Below, one piece after another: positions 35,072-47,200 of a DNA stretch of 64,000 nt. The stretch is from Tetranychus cinnabarinus (taxonomy: Eukaryota > Arthropoda > Arachnida > Trombidiformes > Tetranychidae): contig WHVY01000010.1 in assembly GCA_022266195.1 (NCBI GenBank), positions 1,190,501 through 1,254,500 on the forward strand, given 5' to 3'. The notes under the pieces were generated by a model that was given only the letters and a program-made list of their open reading frames with translations, was not told where the DNA came from and searched no databases. Numbering within the stretch: position 1 is the stretch's first letter; the number at the start of each line of letters is the position of its first letter. The translations under genes and the position numbers were made by a program.

Positions 35072-35804
35072 TCACTCGAATATGTTATTTAATCAAACAA
35101 AAAGTCATTATCATGATATTACCTTGATAACCAGTATAAAGCACACTTTTTAACCATTTTTGTTCCTCTATTTCTGACAGATTGTCGATTATTGTTCATT
35201 TAGCTATTGTTGACTATCAATCAATTATTATGCATAATTGACTTGGTTGTAAAAAGTGTAATTTTTTGAAAACAAAATACTTTTACTCAAAATAAATCCT
35301 CGTTGTCTATTAATATTATTGTCTAATTGTTGTCATCATCGTTATCAACCAACATTTTTATCACTTAAATGCTCGATACATGTATATGTTTCATATCCAA
35401 ACCAAATCAGTTAATTACTTGAGAAGACTTCAATCAAGTGTACAGTTTCAAAGATAACTCAAGTGACTCTGAACTTGTAATAATGTTATCTCATGGAACA
35501 GCTTTAAACTTCAATAATTTTAATCAAATTCAAACCGATTGGAACCAAATGGTTGGTACAAGATTAGATGAGATTTGAAGCTTTCAAGTTGATCTAGAAT
35601 CTAATAATAACGACAAATAACAAACATTTAAATAGATGCTTTGACTGAAAGATAGGGCAATCACTACTGAAATAAAGGATTGAGAATCAATATCTATCCA
35701 TCAGAACAAACTTAAAATGTTCAGAATTAATTTTGATTCAATTGACTAATGACAAATGATTGATACATTATTGATAGATTTGATTTAAAGTTTCTATCAA
35801 TTTG
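35072..35804. other. 3' UTR and intergenic DNA between RMDN and a convergent small gene
   Basis: AATAAA at 35291-35296 is the likely RMDN polyadenylation signal, 220 nt after the stop codon. Nothing else is recognisable. Confidence 0.55.
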
Positions 35805-36119
35805 TCAAGTTGATTCCTTGGAGTTTTCAGCTTCTTTCTGAAGCTCAGTCTCTTCCTTCATCGACCAATCAAGATAGCCTTTAATAAGATCATCGTAATC
35901 ATCAATAGCACCTTTATCCTCTTGATCATCTGAATCAAAATTGTATGCACTAAGCGATCCACGAGTTCGTCCGCTCGATCCACTCAAAGTCATTAATTTA
36001 ATCATAAACATGAGGACAACGGTTAAGGCCAACACTGAAAATAATTGAATCTCACTGACTCCAGCCTTTTGATCCTTATTGAACAACCTTTGATAAGTGC
36101 AGTAAATCAAGGAAAGCAT
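35805..36119 (-). CDS. Small single-pass membrane protein, unrecognised
   Basis: One exon of 104 residues from a clear ATG. A short N-terminal stretch (MLSLIYCTYQRLFNKDQ) precedes one hydrophobic segment at about 26-45 (LFSVLALTVVLMFMIKLMTL), then an SGRTRGS turn and an acidic tail (DSDDQEDKGAIDDYDDL) ending in a charged helix. The layout and codon use look like a real small membrane protein of the ER or Golgi type. I cannot name the family. It converges on RMDN, with about 730 nt between stop codons. Confidence 0.55.
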   Translation of the reverse strand: MLSLIYCTYQRLFNKDQKAGVSEIQLFSVLALTVVLMFMIKLMTLSGSSGRTRGSLSAYNFDSDDQEDKGAIDDYDDLIKGYLDWSMKEETELQKEAENSKEST

Positions 36120-37124
36120 AATTGTTGGTTAATGAACGAACTTGAACCAAAAATACTTTACTGATTAGTTAACCATAAACTGGTTAGTTGAATAGTGAAT
36201 GCTCAGTTTACCCGATCAGAATTATTGGTTAGGCCATAGGAAAATAACATGGCAAAAATACATAAAATGAAAACGGCGCATAAGAGAAATGAATATTTGA
36301 TGGACAATTTTAACGATTATTTGTCACGCTAATTTTATGAATTAATTGTTCTCTCTAATCTGGAAATCCATCTTATTTACAATCGATCCACTCTTCACTG
36401 ATCCAAAAATAATTAAGATAAGATCTTGAATAATAACGAAATAAGTTTTACAAAAACAATTCTTATAAGAGGCTCTTGCAATGACAAAACGTCTTTTAAT
36501 GATAAAAAAGACATTATTTTTATTTGATATTTCTGGGTTGAGATTTATTATTTAAAATTGCATTTTTTATTCAACATTATTCGAAAAAAATGAAAAATTG
36601 AGAGAAATCAATTCAAATATTAATCAAACTGATCAATGGGTGCTGTAAGTATCTAAGGATAAAAGTACGAAAATATTTCAAGTCACATTTAGAGTTATTG
36701 ATTTGACTTGATGATCAAAATTAGGCCAATCTTTTAGCGATTTTTATCGCATAAAATAGCAATTAAGAAGAACATTATGTTCATCAACAGTTCCAATTAA
36801 TTGTGAATTGATAAGATCCCTTTTTGATGGCTGAGTTTCAAGCTGGAGATTTGTTAGTTGAATTGATTTTGTCATGTTTTCCGTAGGTCAGAATTAGATC
36901 GATCTGTATTAAGTTGATTATTTACCATAAAATCAGTCAGCATTGAGTCCACTTTACTAAATTGTTTTATAAAGGAATCATTTTAAACCATAGATAATTG
37001 AAGCTAATTGTCAAGCTCAATAAGATATCAACACTTTTTATACAAAATTTGGGTAAACAGTCATTTTAGTTTGAATGGGCCTCATTAGATGGAGTTGCAG
37101 TTGAGCATTTATTCTTTATCCAAT

Positions 37125-37133
37125 AGATGGCGT
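37125..37133 (+). promoter_or_regulatory. AGATGGCGT motif
   Basis: An intergenic copy of a motif resembling YY1/Pho (ATGGC) and CTCF-like (AGRTGGCG) sites. Function is inferred only. Confidence 0.25.
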
Positions 37134-39176
37134 CTTAAAGTCAAGTTTGGCGGTTAAACGATTAAAATGATGACTTTTTATGAATTAGCTAAAAATAGTT
37201 CATCTGATTTGATTCACAACTTTGATTGTTTTTAATTATACATTTGTTTAATTAATATGTTTGTTTGGAAGCTGATTAAATAAAGGATATTCAAATAAGA
37301 TAATTACACGTGTGAATAAATCAATGGATTTCCTGTTGGAGCAGATGAAATATCAATTTGAAAGTGTCTTTAAAATGGCTGCTCAACATTCATCTCATTA
37401 ACTTCTCAATGGATACACCAAAACCTTTTGCCAATTTAATTACTACTGTTACAATATTGTGATATAACAAGATTGCTGTTTTACACTCAATTGATTGGAT
37501 TTGTTTACTGTCACTTCCATAATTGTATGGGAATGTTAACATCTAAAGAAGAGGCTGATTTAGATCAAGTTGTACATTATTCTGTGCAAAAGTCAACTGA
37601 AATGAGCTTCAACTTGTCGAGTCTCTTTTTTTAATTAAATTTCCGTTCCCGATTACAAGTGCAATGGTTATTAATTAATAATCTTAATTAGAACGAAATA
37701 TTAAGCTTGAGACAGACAAAATGTATACATTTAAACATTCACAATTAGCTGAAACAAACGCAACCAACAAGCAACTCACAAAAATTTAAGTGAATGCAAA
37801 AATATAATGTAAACCTTGAATTAGCAAAAGCAAAATGTTGAATAGTTAAACTTTAAACTCAATTATAAAATAAGTTGATTATCATTGAATAACAATGAGA
37901 ATCATTAAGATTAACCCAAAAAATAAGAACAAAAAGATTACCGTTTTATGCAAAAAATGAAAAGTACAACTAATAAGAGGGAAAATTGTTGAATAGCAAT
38001 CGAAGTTTGCCCGAAATCGGTTGATTATTGAAAATATTACGAATTTAATTGTAATTGAAATTATAAATTAAATCTAATATAAGCAGCAAATGATAGAGTT
38101 AACATTTAAAGTGAACCTGATCAATTGAAACTCATCTTTTTACCTGTTTTTACAGCTATTTATAAAACCATTTCATTGGTTCTGTTTAATGATCAATGGC
38201 TAATTCAATTGTTGCTATAATTTAAATTATTTAACCTTTTACCTTAAAACAAATGGTTAGTCAACTGTAAAAACCCTGATTTTTGGGTAATTGTCAAGAT
38301 GAACAGTTAACAGACCGTCTTTTCCAGCAATTAACCTAATCAAGTGAAGATGTAACATTCAATATAATAACCATTTAAGTTAACCATTTATTTTAACCAT
38401 TTATATATTTATGAAAATCATTTATTTCAGGCTCAATTGATTGTCAACAATTTGGTGATTTTTTGCTCTTAAACTTAAATCATTTTCATTGATGAACAGC
38501 CAAAAAAACAATGTTGAGATATTTAATTTAAATCAGTTTCTTGGTTCAATAGTTGCAACAGATTCCTTGTTTCACAATTTAATCAAAACTGAATTGACAG
38601 CAAAAACGACTATTGAAGTGACAATTAAACCGTTCAAATTGAATTAATCTTGGACTTTGAAAAAATGAGTTGAAAGTGAAAAGATTAAAAAAGGTTAATT
38701 GTTGAGCTTAACCATTTATCGGTTAATGATTGACAGTAAATTGTTTCATTTCCGTAAGAATTGAGTTGATTAATAATTGATTTACCATGTTAATTTGTGA
38801 CTAAAAATTATCTAAATTTTTAGGTGTAGGTAATGATGATGAAGTTTATTAAAAATTAACTTAAATACACTTGTTAATGTTTCCTTAAATAGAAAGGTAA
38901 TTCAAATTGTTGAGTCCATTTAATATTCATCTTGTAACGACCTCACGATTGTTTCAATTGTATGCATTGCTGTTAATGTTTGGGTGTTAATTGATATCAG
39001 CCAGTTGTGTTTATAACAATTTAAAATGTTATTCTATTATCTGATAGTGAATCTAATATTTAATAAAGCAAATCAGTAAATCAAAGAGCAACTTAAATCT
39101 ATTAATGGAAGACATTTTTAATTTAAATTCATTGTTCATTGGTAAAGAAATGGAACCAGAAAATGGCTATGTCAAG

Positions 39177-39185
39177 AGATGGCGT
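39177..39185 (+). promoter_or_regulatory. AGATGGCGT motif
   Basis: A second exact copy of the 9-mer, also intergenic. Confidence 0.25.
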
Positions 39186-40590
39186 AACCATAAAGACCGT
39201 TTCTTATTTTAATAACGTCTTAAGCTTATTCAGCATTTATTTCAACATTTACCTAATTGTTTTCAATTTTGTTTCTTCCTGGATTAACTGTCAACCTTTA
39301 ATTAACTTGTTTTAATCTTAAACTTGAGTTCAATAATAATAATAATTTAGTTAACCAAGTGATTGTTTCAGGTGTTATAAAGGAGAGACAAAAATGGTTC
39401 CCATCTTTCATGTATTGTAACCAAACAAGTTGGATAAGCTTTACTTGATAAATAGTGACTACAGTGATGATTATTATTGTTTATTATAATTAATATTTTT
39501 TCTCTTTTCTCGCATATATTGTTATATTATACCTTTAACTGTATTAACCACTGTGATACAGTTAATTGTTTAACAGTTTACTGATTAAATGAGTTGTCAG
39601 TCCGATGCAGGGAAACCAACATTGAATGGTGTTAACACAGTTTTATTGCGAGAGTGGAAAAAAAGCTTTCCTTTCATCCATTCATATCATAACTTATACA
39701 GTTTTCTGGCCAGACTAATTTAAATTGTGCTGTTAACTTGTCACAATTCAATTTGTGACAATAATTGGGATCAACTTTCACTTCAAGATTTTGTGGAAAC
39801 CAGAAAAATATACATGATTGATTGAAATTTGATTAAGAAAATGGACAAAAATTAGGTTAACAAAATAAGTAAACAAATCTTTGTCTGTTTCACTGTTTTT
39901 CTTGTCTTATGTTTCTGGTTTTGACCTGACTTTATGATTATTACAATTTATATTATGTGTTTATTGATAGATCAACATGTTAACTGTCAATTTATCAACA
40001 CTCAATTCGTTTAAATGTTTATCAGTTGTGAGTCTTGAACAGGTAAATAATTTTGGGCAACTCAGCCAATATTTTCACATTCAGTTGGTTTGCTGATCTT
40101 GATTCAGGTTATGATGGTCAAATAATCAGATAGTAATCATGAAAAATCAATACAATCGTAAAATCGTGATAAAGTATTCACAATTTTAGAGCAGTAAAAA
40201 ACAGTCAAAATAAGCTGAAACTGTGACAATATGAATTGTTGATGGTTAACATCAACAAATTATAACGAAAGATGTTTTGTATTTCACTGTAAATCATGAT
40301 TTATCATTGTTGGCAAAAAAAGCTTGGTTTGGTGTTTAATTAGGTGAAGATTAAAAAAGAAGCTGATTGTAGCAATTAAAGTACATAAGAAACAAATTGG
40401 AGGTCTTTTAATGATAGAGAGAAGTGAAAGTTAATGACAATTTATTGCATTGTTGGCTGTGTATTTTTGATTTGTATTGAACTTATTCGTTTCAAATCAT
40501 TATTTAACTTTTGTTAAAAATGCTTCTTTCTTGGCAATCATTTGAATTTACAATTAAAAAGGTGTTTTACCTTAATATTAACCTGAACAC

Positions 40591-40782
40591 CTAATCAAAT
40601 GGCTGTTGTATTAGATACGAACTGATAGAATGTTTCAAGTTAATTACCTTTAGAGCCAAGAAAACAATCTTAATAAGCATTACAGTTGCCAAGCAAATGA
40701 CCAAAAATATATCCATTTTTTTGCTCTCCTTTTTTTCATTGTGTGTTTGTTTAATGATTAACTTGAAATATTTAACACTCAT
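40591..40782 (-). CDS. Small ORF with a membrane segment, 63 residues
   Basis: From the ATG at 40782, or an internal ATG at 40716, this minus-strand frame encodes a basic start (KQTHNEKKESKK) then a strongly hydrophobic stretch (MDIFLVICLATVMLIKIVFL). A plausible donor (AAAG then GTAATT, about 40647) might end a coding exon after ALK. It overlaps the 78-bp block that recurs at the cyclin D start codon. It could be a micropeptide, a signal-peptide exon or chance. Confidence 0.25.
   Translation of the reverse strand: MSVKYFKLIIKQTHNEKKESKKMDIFLVICLATVMLIKIVFLALKVINLKHSISSYLIQQPFD
40683..40761 (+). repeat. Copy A of a 78-bp duplicated block
   Basis: It closely matches 44147-44224 in the same orientation. 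Both begin CAGTTG, share AGCAAATGACCAAAAATA, a T7 run, GCTCTCC, CATTGTG and end AATGATTAA. Identity is high over the first 60 nt, with a one-base gap. Flanks on either side are unrelated. Confidence 0.8.
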
Positions 40783-41237
40783 TTAAGCTCTGTGTTGAGG
40801 TCAAATTGTTATCACCATTAGAATCTTTGATTAAGCTTTTAACTGTTGACCCCATGTCAGATTCACCGGACCATTGAATACATGATATGGAGGAAGCAGG
40901 ATAGTTCGTTGACCGGCTTAACAAGTCAAGAATAACAGCTTTATACAATTAACAGGCATTTATTGATCAATATATTTACAAAATCAACAATAACTTTGAA
41001 TAAATTGAAGCTAAGGTAATAAAATATTAACACGATCAATCAAAAATGATGATAAAACAATGGAAACAGTTAAAAAAATCAACAATAATAAAAAGCAACA
41101 GTAGCATGGGAATGATGGTCAGTTGTTGATGCTTGCGATTTGCATGTCTATGTTTTCTGGAGACAATGTGAAGCTCTTTATAAGAGATTGTCCATCTTTT
41201 TGTTTGCTAATTAATTAATTTAAATTAAGACAATTGG

Positions 41238-42506
41238 TTAAGAAACAGGCATTGTGGTTATCCTTAAGAATAAGATGGTTCCAAAATAGCTCATAGCAAT
41301 GAATATGAGAACGGCAACAATTGACAAAATTGCTATAATTGCTCTTTCCTTTTTCTTTAAAGTCTCTCTTTTCCTTCGCCGATGCCAGCTATCGATGTCA
41401 CACAAATGTGACATTAGGTGGTCATCATCGTATGCTAATGAGTAAGGACAATCTGTTTTACTAGTCCGTCCTAATCCAGTTGCTCCAATGGACGGGTATA
41501 ATCCTGAAAGTCTATTATCCTCATCATGTTTACAAATATGGCAACGACCAGCATCTCTTAAATCATTGGAATTGATCCGTGTTGATGAAGACTTAGAACA
41601 GTAACGATCGCGTTTTGATTTTGATTTTTTCCGAATCATGTCAAGCTCAGAGGCTAATGAGTGTTTCTTTGAAGGTCGATTCATTAATCGATGGTGTCCG
41701 TAATGGTGCCCATGATGATGGTGAGAATGGTGATGACGAGAAGATTGCTTAAATGAAGAGTTATTACAGTTTGATTTGATCTTGTATGGAGATGAGCGAT
41801 GTGAAGATTTACTCATTATTTCTGGTCTTGAATAGCTTTTCCATTTGTTTGATTGTTGACCAGTTTGATGGTATGACTCGGTTGAATATCGACGATGAGA
41901 TTTTAAGTTAGGGTCAACATTTTCGGAGCCACAAGAAGGACAAGTTGATACAGTTACAGTTGCTGATGATGGGGATGATGGTGAGGTAGATGAAGGTTGA
42001 AGGTGCGCTTCAGTATCATTTTCCCGTATATCTGAGCCATTGCCTGGAAGGGATGATGAACTTGTTGAGTAACATGAATTTGAGCAACTTTCACCAAGTC
42101 CTGAAGCTGATCTAATTTCTTGATGATCACTTTCAATGCCAGATTGTTGAACCTCTTTGGAATCATCTCTTTTAATGGATAAACTATTGGAACATCTTGT
42201 GGTACCATCAACATGAGAAGAATCGATGATTGTCCTGCATAACTCATTGTCTTCCTCTCCATTTACAGATGATGGACAAATTAAACTACGCGATTGAACT
42301 TCCAATACCTCAGTTACATCTCTCAGTTGTGATTCACTGAAGACACCAAAAGATGAAATTGAACTAGCTTTGGCTTCTGTATTATTGGCATCACCTTCAA
42401 TCGATTCAACACCGTTATTATCTAGTAGATCTTTTGGTACGTCAGAAGTTCCAGTGAAACCATTCAATTCCTTTTCTAGAGCCAAATTAAGTATACTTCG
42501 AGGCAT
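41238..42506 (-). CDS. Ser/His-rich protein with C-terminal membrane anchor, unrecognised
   Basis: A single frame of 422 residues. Most of it is low-complexity: serine-rich 140-190, basic 230-310 and a histidine cluster at 257-273 (RHHHSHHHHGHHYGHHR). It has two CxxC pairs, CPSCG at 189-193 and CHIC at 322-325, and a basic patch HRRRKRETLKKKER just before one membrane segment at about 389-414. A short lumenal or extracellular tail (RITTMPVS) follows. The topology suggests a tail-anchored or type II protein with a large cytosolic part. I do not recognise a family. The start ATG is the first in the frame. Codon use and length make a real gene likely. Confidence 0.7.
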   Translation of the reverse strand: MPRSILNLALEKELNGFTGTSDVPKDLLDNNGVESIEGDANNTEAKASSISSFGVFSESQLRDVTEVLEVQSRSLICPSSVNGEEDNELCRTIIDSSHVDGTTRCSNSLSIKRDDSKEVQQSGIESDHQEIRSASGLGESCSNSCYSTSSSSLPGNGSDIRENDTEAHLQPSSTSPSSPSSATVTVSTCPSCGSENVDPNLKSHRRYSTESYHQTGQQSNKWKSYSRPEIMSKSSHRSSPYKIKSNCNNSSFKQSSRHHHSHHHHGHHYGHHRLMNRPSKKHSLASELDMIRKKSKSKRDRYCSKSSSTRINSNDLRDAGRCHICKHDEDNRLSGLYPSIGATGLGRTSKTDCPYSLAYDDDHLMSHLCDIDSWHRRRKRETLKKKERAIIAILSIVAVLIFIAMSYFGTILFLRITTMPVS

Positions 42507-43061
42507 CGATAACTGTTAGAGTTGACTATAAAACACAATAAAAAGGCCAACAAATTGAAATTAAAACAAACTAAAGTAAGACAAAACAAAAGATGAACCA
42601 GATCGCGGTTAAATGTCAGCTGATTGGTTTACCAGAGAGCCAATGATTTCATTATGGCGTCCAGCGCAAACGTTTGAACAGTTTCCATGTAATTGTTTCT
42701 CTCAATGTTTAACTATTAATACAATTAAATACGATTCTCACTGAAAATTTTTCCCAAACAAATGTTATCTAATGAACACAATGTTTCAAACAGTTTACAA
42801 GATCAAGTGAACATTATCTACAAGCTTTGAATCAAGTTACAAATAACTGTCTGCCTTCTCATAATCATTATCATCTTAAACTCTCCCCTACTCCCTCTTA
42901 TCCTCACTTACAACCGGTTCTCGATTCGTATTTATGTCCTAACGACTTGTGGCCTCATTTTGGGTAAGTAACTGTTCAAGCTATTTTTGTAAACGCTCAA
43001 GTTAACTCTCTCTTTTCATCTTCTTCGCCGTCTTCATCGTCTTCTTCATTTTCACCATTTT

Positions 43062-43082
43062 TCTCTCTCTCTCTCTCTCTCT
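43062..43082. repeat. CT dinucleotide microsatellite
   Basis: An uninterrupted run of about ten TC units. Confidence 0.9.
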
Positions 43083-43750
43083 ATTCTTTTACCGGATAAG
43101 GCTTGCTCAGCTATGATTTTCATTATGATGATGATTCCAAGATAATAAAAAGATGAGGATGAAAAAGATAATGTTGTGTCCTAGTTTGACATTATAACAA
43201 TAGTGAACACCAAGAGATGAATGAAGATGTTACCGTATAGAAAAGAAATTATTGCTTTCCGTTTCCAATTTATTTACCTTTTTTTTTACATCCAAATTTT
43301 TTCATCTTCACCATCATCACACTCAACATCATTCCCATCACTATCATCACCATCATTAAAATCATCCTTTATTATTACCTTGACAATCAATGTTTATCTG
43401 ATTCTTGAAAAGACTCAGTGTTTAGTCACTCCAACACTTTTGGTTAAATGTTTAATTGACTGTGATCAGATTAAATGAATTGAATCTTAATTGTTGGTAT
43501 ATTGTATTACATCTATTAGTTGATCATACGCTTACTTAATCAGTTTATTGTTAGCTAAACAGTTAACGCTAAAGTTGGTTAAGCTAAAGATAAAGATATC
43601 AAAACATTGTTGACACAAAACATCCAAAACAAAATTAGCTCTAAAGAAAGCCAAGATCACAATTTAAATTGATTTCTCTTCAATAGTTGATCCAAAACTG
43701 GTCCATCTAATGTTTGAAAATCAACTCTTTATTACAACAAGTTAATTAGT

Positions 43751-43815
43751 CCAGAAGATTACCAGAAGATTACCAGATGATTACCAGAATTGGATCTAGA
43801 ATCTAGAATCTGATC
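43751..43815 (+). repeat. 11-nt tandem repeat followed by a TCTAGAA repeat
   Basis: Three units of CCAGAAGATTA (the third with one change), a partial fourth, then GATCTAGAATCTAGAATCT. Confidence 0.85.
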
Positions 43816-44057
43816 CATTACTTGATATTAATTGATCTATCATTTGATCTCTTTGTTTTTGACTGTCAATTTGGAAATAATTAACAGTTTTTAATCACTA
43901 ATTTATCCTCTTGGTTAATATGATGATGATTCTGACGGTAAACTGAATAAATTTTGTTGATGATTAGAGCATTTTTCATTCGGAACATTCATAATTAACA
44001 TGGAAAATCATTTCAATTAAAAAATTTCAGTGAATTTAGTAATCTCTATTCACCCAT

Positions 44058-44066
44058 AGATGGCGT
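44058..44066 (+). promoter_or_regulatory. AGATGGCGT motif upstream of cyclin D
   Basis: It is 159 nt upstream of the cyclin D start codon, so a promoter-proximal role (YY1/Pho- or CTCF-like) is plausible. Confidence 0.35.
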
Positions 44067-44146
44067 TTATTCCAAAGACTAATGCGCCTGCGGTGCAACT
44101 AGGTTTTTCGAAAAAATTACAAACTCTTCTTCACTTCTCTTAGTTG

Positions 44147-44224
44147 CAGTTGTCGAGCAAATGACCAAAAATAAAACCAATTTTTTTGCTCTCCTTGTTT
44201 TCATTGTGCTTGGATAATGATTAA
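44147..44224 (+). repeat. Copy B of the 78-bp duplicated block, overlapping the cyclin D start
   Basis: See 40683-40761. This copy forms the immediate 5' leader of cyclin D; its last eight bases include the ATG. Confidence 0.8.
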
Positions 44225-47200
44225 AGGACATTGTCAAACTATTTATGATCCAAGTTTAATTGAAGATGAACGTGTTCTACGGAATTTGTTATTCACCCAA
44301 AGTCGTTATGTGATTAAATCATCTTACTTTAAATGTTTTCAAACAGAACTTGATGTTTATATGAGGGAATTAGTGGCCAATTGGATGCTAGAGGTAAGTT
44401 AACATTGAATTCCTATTGGATATTATACTTACATTGCCTTGTAAATGTAAACTTACTTCCCCCACTTTTGATTTACATGATTATTAATTTGTCAACTTTT
44501 TCTTACTCTTTCTTTTCCTTTGTTTTTTTGTGTTTTTTGTGTTTTTTGTGTTTATTATTTTTTCTCTCTTTTGCTTTGAATCCCTTCTACTTTCACTTGT
44601 TTTAGATATGTGAAGAAGAAAAATGTGAAAAAGATGTTTTTCCTTTAGCTATGAACATTCTTGACCGTTTTCTATCAGTGATATTGATTAAGAAAAGTCA
44701 ACTTCAACTTGTTGCTTCAGTGTGTTTACTGGTTTCCTCCAAATTGAGGCAATCTGAGCCAATAGATGTGAAAAAATTAATTCTTTATGCTGATTATTCT
44801 ATCACCTCCGACCAAATCAAGGTAAGTCCTTTCATTTTATTCAATTCGGAAGTAACCTTACCCGAGATGGTGATCATCTTTATGGTTGAAGTGGATTTAT
44901 AATTAATTGGACAAACCTTTTCCCATTTTTCGCCTTTTTCTCATCATCATTTTTTTTCTTTCTTTCTTTCTTCAACTCGTCATCATATTCGTTCTCATGA
45001 TAAACATCAACATCATCAACAACAAAATGATCAGGGCTGGGAACTACTAGTCTTGAGTCAATTAAAGTGGGACTTGGCCGCTGTTACTCCCAATGATTTC
45101 CTCAACTTAATACTCCGACGATTGCACACTCGATGCAAAGGAAAGGACAAATTAATGACGATTAAGAAGCACGCTCAAACCTTCATCACTCTATGTGCAA
45201 CAGGTAAGATTATTAAAGAATCTGCCAATATAAGTAGTCAACAGAGTATGTCTAGGCATTTATTCAACCGTAACATTATTTCCGTGTTTCTCTGTGAATA
45301 TATCATGATAGGCTAACCTTTTCGATGATCATCCTCGTCATCTCTCTTCGAGAGTGAGCTAAAGTGGATGGGGTCATCCGTCCGTCTTTCCTTTTTTTAA
45401 TGAGTAGAGAGGCCCACTTGAAGGTGAATTAAAGATGTTGCAAAGACAATGTCACCCGAATGATCAAGAGAGTGAAGATTGGTGTGGTCAATTGAATAAT
45501 TTTTGCTGCTCATTGATCATCGTGTGAAGAAATTTGCTAAACATAATTAAGGTTACAAACAAAAATATCTCGACTTTTGTTATTTACATTGATTTATTTC
45601 ATCATTTAATGGGCAAGCCTTTTGTTTTCTTCACTTGTTTGTTGCAAATTGTTTCTCATGAACTCATGTGCGAACAATTTAAGTACCATTTTGACGATAA
45701 ACTCGATGGTTCGCCTTACCACCTTGCATTGTTGTTTCATCATTAGTTCAAATAGTAATCTATCATGTTTCGTCCAATTAACTTGATTTCAATATTTGCA
45801 ACTAAATTTATTCCAAACTTAAGCCTGATCATTCGTTCAAATGATTCAAGTAGACATTTTTGCAATTAACTCCTGCAATTGAACCTCTTATTTTATAACT
45901 CATATCCATGAAAGTCAGTCAGGAATTGGTATTAATCGAAATTATTTCCAATGCATTTTTCGAGCAAAATTTAATTTTATTAACAATTCTTTTTCTTTGT
46001 GAATCATTTTATATTTTTTTCTACATTCTTGATAATAAAATGTGCAATACTGATTAGTAACTGGACAAATTAAGATGTTCTCAATTGCAAACAGTCTGGA
46101 CAATTTGTCTACAATGAGTTAATTAGTCAACTTGTAGGTCATTTTTACTTTGATTTAAAACCGTTAGCTGCAAATTTTTGTGTGTCAATTGAATTAAATT
46201 TACTCTAGTCCATTTCATTTAACACCATTCATCATTTTTTTAGTATATTGATAAACCTCAACTTATCCAATCAAATAAGTGTAAATGTTGAAAATAAACA
46301 AATCTTGTTCTGTTTGCTGAACAGTAACTAGATTAGTTTATTGCTGACTTTGCCTGTTGCTTCTAACTTTCACGATCATATTTTTTCCACCTGTAACAAT
46401 GAGTTTTTTTCTGCTACCATGATTATCAAATTCCTGGTTCTACCAAATTCTTATATTGTTGTAAATGTATGTTGATGATGATGGTTTTTATATGTTACAG
46501 TTTTCAGATAAAGATGTAACATATCATATGTCCTGCATCAATGAATATTGAAGCCCATCATTGAGAAGCGAAAAAATTGTTTACATTCCAACAGATGATT
46601 TTTCATTTTCTATTCCATCCTCTGATTAAAGTATAAATGGTTATTCATTTTGATTAGGATTGACCCTCAGTTTTAGATGAACATGATAAAATAAGAGTCA
46701 TTTGTTGAATCAATGTAAAGATTAATGAGATGAACCCAAAGTATAAAAAGGTAACTGTGATTGTTTTATACTGCATTGATATTAAATGATGAAGAAGATC
46801 AACAGACTTTTTGGTGGTTAATTTGATTCCATTGTCAAGGTCATTTCCAATGTAGGGCCCACCAAGGTTTCAAGAATAACCATGACACTGCTAGTTATAT
46901 TTATCCTGAACCAAATTAAAGCGAATAATTTGCAAACCTATTCTATTACTCATTTTTGAAATTTAGGTTGAGATGAGATTAATTTTGTGCTAAGGTAAAT
47001 GAACAAAAATTGTTCATCCAATCTCTTAGCTCAATCCATAATTTTGCAATTTTTTGTTTGCTTTCTTATCACCGGCAGACTGGTTGTCTCTGAGTTCATA
47101 ATTAACAGAAAACTGTTCGACTCTTTATAATCTAGATAAACTTTTGATTTAAGATAACTCTTCTGGTTTGCTCTTGTAATCCATCTAAACAGTCATCGGG

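Larger units (their letters stand above)
36120..40590. other. AT-rich intergenic DNA
   Basis: A 4.5-kb stretch without a supported gene. It contains two AGATGGCG motifs (37125, 39177) and a short imperfect repeat of TTAACCATTTA near 38370-38410. Confidence 0.55.
42507..44146. other. Intergenic region between two divergent genes
   Basis: It lies between the divergent Ser/His-rich gene (-) and cyclin D (+) and should hold both promoters. It contains a CT run (43062-43082), an 11-nt tandem repeat (43751-43783), an AGATGGCGT site at 44058 and several CATCATC-rich stretches. No coding frame is supported. Confidence 0.6.
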
